Shown here one piece after another: positions 57,801-64,000 of a stretch of 64,000 bases of DNA. Below the pieces are notes generated by a model. The model saw only the letters and a list, made by a program, of their open reading frames with translations. It made no database searches and was not told the origin of the DNA. This stretch comes from Pleodorina starrii (taxonomy: Eukaryota; Chlorophyta; Chlorophyceae; Chlamydomonadales; Volvocaceae). The translations under genes were made by a program, and so were the position numbers. Positions within the stretch are counted from its first letter, which is position 1. The number at the start of each line of letters is the position of its first letter. The DNA is taken from assembly GCA_030267565.1 (NCBI GenBank), contig BRXU01000043.1, positions 558,001 to 622,000 on the forward strand, written 5' to 3'.

Positions 57801-60484
57801 CCGTGATAAAGGGCTTGGTCCGAGACGATGTGGGGCTTGGAGCGCAGTGTACGGTATGTCGCAGGTGCAGAATGCAGCAAGGTGGTGCGACTGCAAAGCA
57901 CAGGCCCTACCAGCGACGTATTACTGTTTCGAGGTGGATACCCGCCAAGGTGGTAACACCTAAGTCGGTGGTAGCACGGTCGTCGCGCGGCATGAAGGCA
58001 GCAAGCCTCAACCTACCGTACCTCTCCGCTGTACAACATCCACTCCCGAAACTATTCATCGACACAGGATGCAGGCCGCGCATTAGGCCTCGCAGCCCAA
58101 ACGACGATCTCACCCATGTATCCACACTCCTGTACCATCCACCCTCTCCCCTCCTCGCGAACCCCTGATGTGCTGCTTTCCCCCGTGCTCGCCCATTGCT
58201 GCACGCCGCGGCCCCCACCCCTCTCCCGACCGACCGACGGCCGTCCCACCCGTCAGCTGTCGCACCGTCAGCCTCCAGGGCAGCTGCCCCACATCCGCCA
58301 GCAGGTCGTACAGCACGCCGCACGGTAGGTACCTGGTACGGCAACGCAACATCCGTCAAACAATCGTAGACCTGGCTCCCTCTTATCTTAATCAGGGACG
58401 TGGGCTGTGAGAGTGGCCGGCGTGAGGCAGGATGCCGCGATAGAAAGCATAGCAGAGTGAAGTGCGGCGGTCAGGCAGAGGGGATCCACATTGCGGCCAC
58501 GTCACGGCCCCGGAGCGAGGAACGCCAACGCAGACCTTGCCCTGGCCCAGCCTGACGTGGCCTTGGCCCTGTGTCCCCTTCTGATGCCTGCTGCGGATGT
58601 ATGCAGAGCGATACCGCAAAACCACCGATGATCGCCCAAGGGTCCCGAACGGGGTGAGATCGAGGCGGGTAGGGGCGGGGCAGCTGTTGGGAGGATGCAA
58701 AGGACTTTGGCTTGTGGGGGCTGGTTTCAGCCGCGTGGGCTGACGCGAGGGGGATCCCGGAGCGGAGCAGACGGCCGCAGCAGGCGGGGCGAGTGCACCG
58801 TAGCTGATGGCTAGGTCACGGACTGCATCGTGTATGTGCAGCACGGAAGCAAGGGAATCCGTCCGCCCCGTCCGTCCGTCCGCCGCAGATCCCACAAGCC
58901 CACAAGCACTTAGCCAGACACACAGCTCCCCGGGCTCACAGTCACCTGCCCCTGGCTGCCGTTCCAACCCACCATTTGAGCGGTACGCCCAGTGTGTCGA
59001 ACCAGGGCCTCGGGGGCCCGGGGCGGCCGGGGAGGCTGGGGAGCACGTGCTGTCGTACATGCAGCCGGGGCCAGGGAAGTCCAGTGCAGCCCAGTGCAGG
59101 AAACACCGGCGGAGCGCACCGGGGCAAGTGAAGCCCAGCCCAGGTCAGTCCAGCCCAGGTCAGTCCAGGGCGGGGTCCGGAACCCACAAGAGGGAGGGAG
59201 GGAGGGAAGGGGGGGAGTCGCGAGGGGTGAAGGGTTTTGGAAGGGGGCTGGGATGCGAAGGGCATGGAGACCAGGCATGCACCACTGCGACCTTGTTACC
59301 CTGGGATCGCCGTAAATGAGCGCTGGGAGCCGGGCCGTATCTGTGCATCCCTCGCGCCACCGCCGCTGAATGGCAAGGTGGAGTAGTCCGGGCAGGACAT
59401 TGCACATGACCCGACCGAACCGGACCCTTCCCCGACGAACCCTCCTGACAGACAGGGCTCAAGACTTTATGACTGCTCATGCCCCCGGTCTCGCTCCCTT
59501 CAGGTTTGCGGCAACACAGGCAACACATCTATGCCGGCGCTCGCTTTTGCTGCACCCCCCGCATAGGGTACAGTCTTCGATGCCTCCTGCACTCCTTTTA
59601 CTCTACCACACTGCCCCGCCCGACCCCCCCCACCACCACCAGCATCCTCCGGCCCTCACAGCCTCCAAACAACCTCTGCCCCGAACAAACCTGCAGGTGC
59701 GGCCAGGCCTGAGACGCCACCACGTGCAAGTAGCCCTGCCGCGGCGCCAACAGCTGCACAGCCAACCGGATCAGCCAGACCAGGAGGAGCGCGCCGAGTG
59801 GCCCGGCATGATGGCAAGCGGGAGGGAAGAGCAGCGGGAGAGGTCACACAGCCAGTCATAGACCGCCAGCCAAAGCGAAAGACCGATGAGGGTTGGCGAG
59901 GCGAGTCTGAGCAGGGGGAAACGAGCAAAAGCGCATCGGCTGGGCAGGGGTTCCGGAAGGGTGCAAAGGATATGGGAGGCATTCGGGCACTTGATTGATT
60001 TTGCATTTTCTGAAACAGGAAGCGGGTAACTGTCCTTCACCAGAGTTGGGGCGTAGACACACGAATGGGCACGAATTTTTAGTGCAATGTGTTATTGGCA
60101 CCAGCGTAGCGTGTGTAAAGGGGGTGTTTTACATGCGCAGGCGGCAGACCAAGATGCGCCCCCGTACACATAGGTCCACAGGGCGAGGGGGAGGGGGTCA
60201 CCTTGCGACGGTCTTCGTCGGAGGCGACAAGCACAGCCTCTTGCGCGCAACCCTCGGCTTATGATCAGCCTTACAAAAACAAGTGCCTTTCTTATTTGCA
60301 ATGCTTTACAATTGCCGTTCAGCTGCAATAGGTGGAAACTTACATAAATCGGTCGGACAGCCGTTGGGCTGCTGATGTTGTCAGGCGCCAGCGACAAGTG
60401 AACAGGAATCTTTGTGTGCCATGTCTGTGCAACTACCTGCTGCACAGGTATCTTCCCGTCCGTGCTGTAGGTCCGCATCGTCAT
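54885..60484 (-). CDS. ATG5: autophagy protein ATG5
   Basis: Seven minus-strand exons with consistent phases: 60484-60344, 59753-59691, 59049-58973, 58332-58266, 57509-57426, 56982-56809 and 56276-54885 (TAA), about 665 residues. ATG5 is conjugated to ATG12 and acts with ATG16 as the E3 for ATG8 lipidation. Family motifs in order: WHTKIPVHLSLA, IYLLAPRQGYLHVV (across a junction), RPWFDTLGVPLKW, YLPCGVLYDLL, PWRLTVHY (across a junction), FMNSLKEACYICRG, DDLWSAVQAGDVASY, NIPVRLLLR, LAHLLHSLLPHVFPQ and ICPPLAAPIAWLHAAMHSPD. The ATG12 acceptor should be Lys144 in NSLKEA. A low-complexity insertion of roughly 200 residues sits before the C-terminal ubiquitin-like fold, making it about twice the usual length. 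The third-exon acceptor and the exact start (ATG at 60484 or 60478) are the weakest points. Confidence 0.9.
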
Positions 60485-61590
60485 GCACGGCCAGTTGGTC
60501 TCCAAAAGCGCCGAGGGACTGAGTTACAGTTGTTATGTCCTTCACCAACTTAAGACAAATAAATGAAAGTTAATGCCATGATTGAGACTCTTAACAAAGA
60601 CTGTCGCACTTCGGGCTTGTAGCGATGTAGGTCGCCAAAACGTCCACAGTGGGCTATGCAATGCAAGTAGAATGTCTGTGCTCGAGTGCATGATCATGCG
60701 TTTTGGTGTCGGGAAAATATTCCGGAAGTACGGCGGCTAGGCTGGGCTCGCTCGGAAACAAAATGCTCGTCTCCGCTCGCTCATGAAATACACTGACATA
60801 ACGAAATCCTAATTTCGTGTGCCCAGCACGTTGTTCATACAACGATTTCCTCGCCCCAGGCATATTGCCGATACATATATGCGCCTGGCCTCAAAAGAGG
60901 GGCGGCAACTAACATGCGGTGGCTATGGACGTTTGGACGTGTACCGGAGCTTGAGCCGGCAGAATTGCTTGCTGTCAGCAATCGAATCCTTGCGTTGGCG
61001 CCGGAGCAGAGGTGAGGGTTTCTTTAGGGTTCTATAGGGCGGCGTGTGCGTGTGTACAAGTCGATCGTCCGGCATCATCGATGACCGCCGCAGCCGCTTA
61101 CAGACAAACGGCCTAGAAGATTTTCGGATCCATTCCGCCCAGCGTCGCCGCTTAACTGGCTAGCTGTTGCCGCCTTGCGATTGCCGCGCGTTCAGTCGCA
61201 AGCACGCCGCCCCTCCGTCGCCGCGCGCCGCAGTTCATCTGGATGGATGCGTGTCGGTTAAATATGATAACGACAACTTTTTTGCGCGTGCCTTGTATGC
61301 ATAATCTGACATGAACTGACCTCTTTTTGCGATCTGCTGGTTTTCACTGCTGATGCGTATGCATGTACGTGCTAGAACGAACTTTCAGCCCAACGAACCT
61401 TGGTGCCGCCCGCAGCTTCCGCCGCCATTGTTTGGTTAGGTTTGGGCTGCTGGCGGCTGGCATTTGTCCCTCGTCGCCTCGCTCTTTCGCTCTGCTCGCT
61501 TGCGCTTGCTTGCACTGTACATGCTGGACGACCGGCAAGCAATGCCTTTTCATGTGTGTATGTGTGTCTATCTGCGTGCCTGCCGCGCAG
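60485..61590. promoter_or_regulatory. divergent intergenic region, ATG5 / rhodanese gene
   Basis: About 1.1 kb between two divergently transcribed genes, so it probably contains both promoters, plus an unidentified 5' exon of the rhodanese gene. No element is clear enough to name. Confidence 0.4.
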
Positions 61591-63488
61591 GTCTTCACCG
61601 ACTGCGCCTCGTTTGATTGACGTGCGAACACGTAGCGAGTACAATGCTGGGCACATACCCGGAGCTCTTCACGCGTCGTTTCTTCCTCCGTGGTCCTGGC
61701 CCTCAAGTAAGCGAGGCCGTCGTCTAGGGTTGCCGTATGGTATACTTTTGTACTATACGCTCTATAAGTGTATTTTTACGGCGTATAGTGCGTATACAAT
61801 TATTGGTATACACGCTGAGAAAACGTATAAATAATACGCATTCCGTATACAGTTAGTTCACATCCAAGTGAGCCGGCGCCGAAGACACGGCTGCAAGCGC
61901 CTTTGCACTGGTACATAGCTTTTCGCGTGTTCAGACATCAACCTATTTGCCTTCCTGGTTAACGCTATTTGCCTTAGGGTTTACGCGCGCTATTTGCTCC
62001 GTGGGTGGTACAATCAGCGTTGTACAACCGTGCGTGGGTAGGGTACGGCAGTCTCTCTTCCCAACGGAGTAGTTGACATCAAGGACCGAATAACACTCTA
62101 TAACTAAGCCGATAGGTGTAAACCATGTAACAAAGTGACTGGTTAGCTATTTTTCCGGTTAAAGACGACTTTGACGCAGGAAGTTGGCCAAAAACAGGTC
62201 TCCGAAACCGTACACGCTTCGAGTTATACATACGCGGATTACGTATAATAATAATGAACGCGTATAGTGCGTATAAAACATTTCGTATACAGTATACACG
62301 GCATGCCACCGTGCGTCCCGTGCGTGGCGGAAGGGGTAAGAGGTGAACGCCGGCGGCTAAAAGCTAAGGGGACGCACGCAAGGGACGAGAGCGGCTTCCC
62401 CTTGCGTTGGCAGCAGCAGGAAAACTGTAACACTAACTCGCATGTACGCACGTTCCCGTCGCCAGCACGCACGCATTCATACGTACGTATACATGTATAC
62501 ATGTATATATGTCCGCCCGCCCGCCGCCCGCACACCCTCACCCCGCCGTCTATCCATCAATCCCTGCATCACTACCCTTACGGCCTACCTGCAGCGTGCA
62601 GCCGCTGCTGGAGCAGATCGAGCCCGGCGCTGAGCTCTACGTCATTTGCCTCTCGGCCCATCGCTCCATCGGCGCCCAAAAGTGGCTCCAAGACCGGGGC
62701 TTTGTCAATGTCAAACAGCTTAAGGTGAGTGTCGCTGCAGTCGCTGCATATATATGCATATATATGCAGCGGGCCGGGCCGGGCCCGGGTTTATATATAT
62801 AAACAACTAACCCTGCCTATGGCAGCATGGCAGACGATGTCACCCCCTCCAGAACGGATGGCAGTCCTCCCGTCCAGACACCCCTATTTAGATGGATAGG
62901 ACAGGATCAAAGCGGGGACTTGAACAAGAACTCACAAGTACGCAAGTAAGGACCAATATCATCATCAGGCATGGCATTTGTGTACATGCCAGAAAGGGGT
63001 GCTTGTAGTATAGGTACAGTTACGTAGTGCAGCCGAAGACGGCGGCATACTCGACTGTAGTGCAGATCCTCCTCACTTATGTGTTGGACCTGTGACTGTA
63101 TGTCAAGGGGCTGATGGCTGTATCCGAGCTGGAGCGCTCCAGCTTAGGGTTTTAGGGTTTTAGGGTTTTAGGGTTTTAGGGTTTTAGGGTTTTAGGGTTT
63201 TAGGGTTTTTTTCATGCGAGCGCTCCAGCTCGGATACAGCCATCAGCCCCTTGACATACAGTCACAGGTCCAACACATAAGTGAGGAGGATCTGCACTAC
63301 AGTCGAGTATGCCGCCGTCTTCGGCTGCACTACGTAACTGTACCTATACTACAAGCACCCCTTTCTGGCATGTACACAAATGCCATGCCTGATGATGATA
63401 TTGGTCCTTACAGGGTGGCATGCAAGCCTGGCGTTCGCAAGGGCTGATTGAGGTCAAAATGGGCGATGACAAGCAGGAATCATCATGA
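61591..63488 (+). CDS. rhodanese-domain protein, 5' exon(s) unresolved
   Basis: Three exon pieces encode a rhodanese (sulfurtransferase-fold) domain: 61591-61706 with PRLIDVRTRSEYNAGHIPGA, 62602-62724 (or from 62595) with GAELYVICLSAHRSIGAQKW and GFVNVKQLK, and 63414-63488 with GGMQAWRSQGLIEV and stop TGA. The LIDVR/HIPGA block, the active-site loop CLSAHRS with its cysteine and the closing L-x-GGMQAW block follow the family order. The last junction is phase 0 and joins LK to GG exactly as in rhodaneses. The first junction is not phase-matched, so a small exon or another splice site is missing between 61706 and 62602. No start codon was identified, and a transit peptide cannot be judged. The substrate is unknown. 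Confidence 0.75.
61735..62300. repeat. AT-rich intronic segment with TATACG/GTATAC motifs at both ends
   Basis: Phrases such as CGTATAGTGCGTATA and CCGTATACAG recur around 61790-61855 and 62258-62300, within the first visible intron of the rhodanese gene. They could be degenerate ends of a small transposon, but clean boundaries were not found. Confidence 0.35.
62946..63411. repeat. 194-bp inverted repeat around a telomere-repeat core
   Basis: Arm 1 is 62946-63139 and arm 2 is 63218-63411. Positions pair with a constant sum (126357), and I found no mismatch or indel by eye. The 78-bp centre holds the TTTTAGGG array. The outer ends are GTAAGGACC and GGTCCTTAC; the last base of arm 2 is the C of the CAG splice acceptor at 63411-63413. 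The whole structure lies in the intron 62725-63413. Confidence 0.95.
63144..63205 (+). repeat. interstitial telomeric repeats (TTTTAGGG)7
   Basis: Seven perfect TTTTAGGG units (63150-63205) preceded by TTAGGG and followed by a T run. This is the Chlamydomonas-type telomere unit, in one orientation only. Confidence 0.97.
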
Positions 63489-64000
63489 TCACCACGCAAG
63501 AGCAGCTGCAACAAAGACTACTCTACTGCACAGTTCCTCACTCATATGTATGTTTATTGTTGTTCGTACAAGGTCTTGTTTACATGCAACGTGTAGCCGC
63601 CACTGCCAGCGGTTACATCTGCATCACGCATGGTGGCCGACAAAATCAGTATGGAAGCACGCCTGCGGGCAGACAAATAAAGTCGGTGCTGGAGCGGAGC
63701 ACTGTTCTCTATAAGTACCGGCACGCTGGTCAAAACGGTGTTAAGTGTGCTCAACGCTGGCGGACATGTAGAAAGACATCACTACTGGAACAGCAGACTC
63801 GCCCGTGACCCACCCTCTGCTGTTCGGCGAATGGATAGCAGCATGGCCTGCTTACGAACATCACAGCCCCGGCCTCCATCCAAGCACTGTGGTCCGCCCT
63901 CAGGGCAACCTGCCTGAGGACCGTTTGGTGCCCTTAACATGCCGTGAAACTGGATGCCCGCGCCTCGGCCATAGTGGTATCGTCAGCAGTGAACTGCGGC
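63489..64000. other. 3' flank of the rhodanese gene
   Basis: Probably the 3' untranslated region and intergenic DNA. Short open frames show no recognisable domain. Confidence 0.45.

Noticed and set aside
63144..63205. Classical head-to-head telomere fusion or a true chromosome end
   Set aside because: The repeats are in one orientation only, and unique sequence with a gene exon continues on the far side.

Overview
The window looks like nuclear DNA of a chlamydomonadalean (volvocine-type) green alga. The evidence is GC-rich, intron-dense genes with phase-consistent GT-AG introns, proline/glycine/alanine-rich insertions in conserved proteins, TTTTAGGG repeats (the Chlamydomonas-type telomere unit), plant-lineage genes (L-galactose dehydrogenase, phytochelatin synthase, ATG5), and many microsatellites and transposable elements. 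No prokaryotic organisation is visible. All gene models were built by hand from splice sites and reading-frame phase; identities come from recognised family motifs, not from a search.

Layout. 1-6512 (+): the 3' part of a large unrecognised low-complexity gene. 8493-12808 (-): complete six-exon L-galactose dehydrogenase (ascorbate synthesis), tail-to-tail with the first gene. 14363-24950: a segment bounded by 28-bp terminal inverted repeats and a possible 3-bp target duplication. It holds 46 tandem copies of a 140-bp satellite and a frameshifted GC-rich minus-strand coding relic. 25635-29441 and 31269-41314 (-): two paralogous copies of a small-exon gene with an ankyrin-like segment. Exon sizes and phases match, apart from the last exon (102 vs 93 bp). 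Copy 2 carries a non-LTR retrotransposon fragment in an intron. Copy 1 is split by a complete, apparently young 7.4-kb Ty3/gypsy chromovirus (33037-40471) with two 401-bp LTRs that read as identical.

41.3-48.3 kb is repeat-rich: a multiply frameshifted LINE 3' end (about 45.1-46.85 kb) and a 524-bp hAT-type MITE with an 8-bp target duplication (47071-47594). 48313-54173 (-): nine-exon phytochelatin synthase with an intact Cys-His-Asp triad and a very long C-terminal extension. 54885-60484 (-): seven-exon ATG5 (autophagy) with a large alanine/glycine-rich insertion. 61591-63488 (+): a rhodanese-domain gene, divergent from ATG5. Its last intron contains a 194-bp perfect-looking inverted repeat flanking a one-directional TTTTAGGG array.

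The host genes are unrelated housekeeping functions (ascorbate, metal detoxification, autophagy, sulfurtransferase-type domain) and form no operon or pathway. The most unusual structures are the satellite-bearing TIR segment, the telomere-repeat hairpin in an intron, the retrotransposon whose gag and pol share one frame separated only by TGA, and the duplicated gene pair disrupted by different mobile elements.
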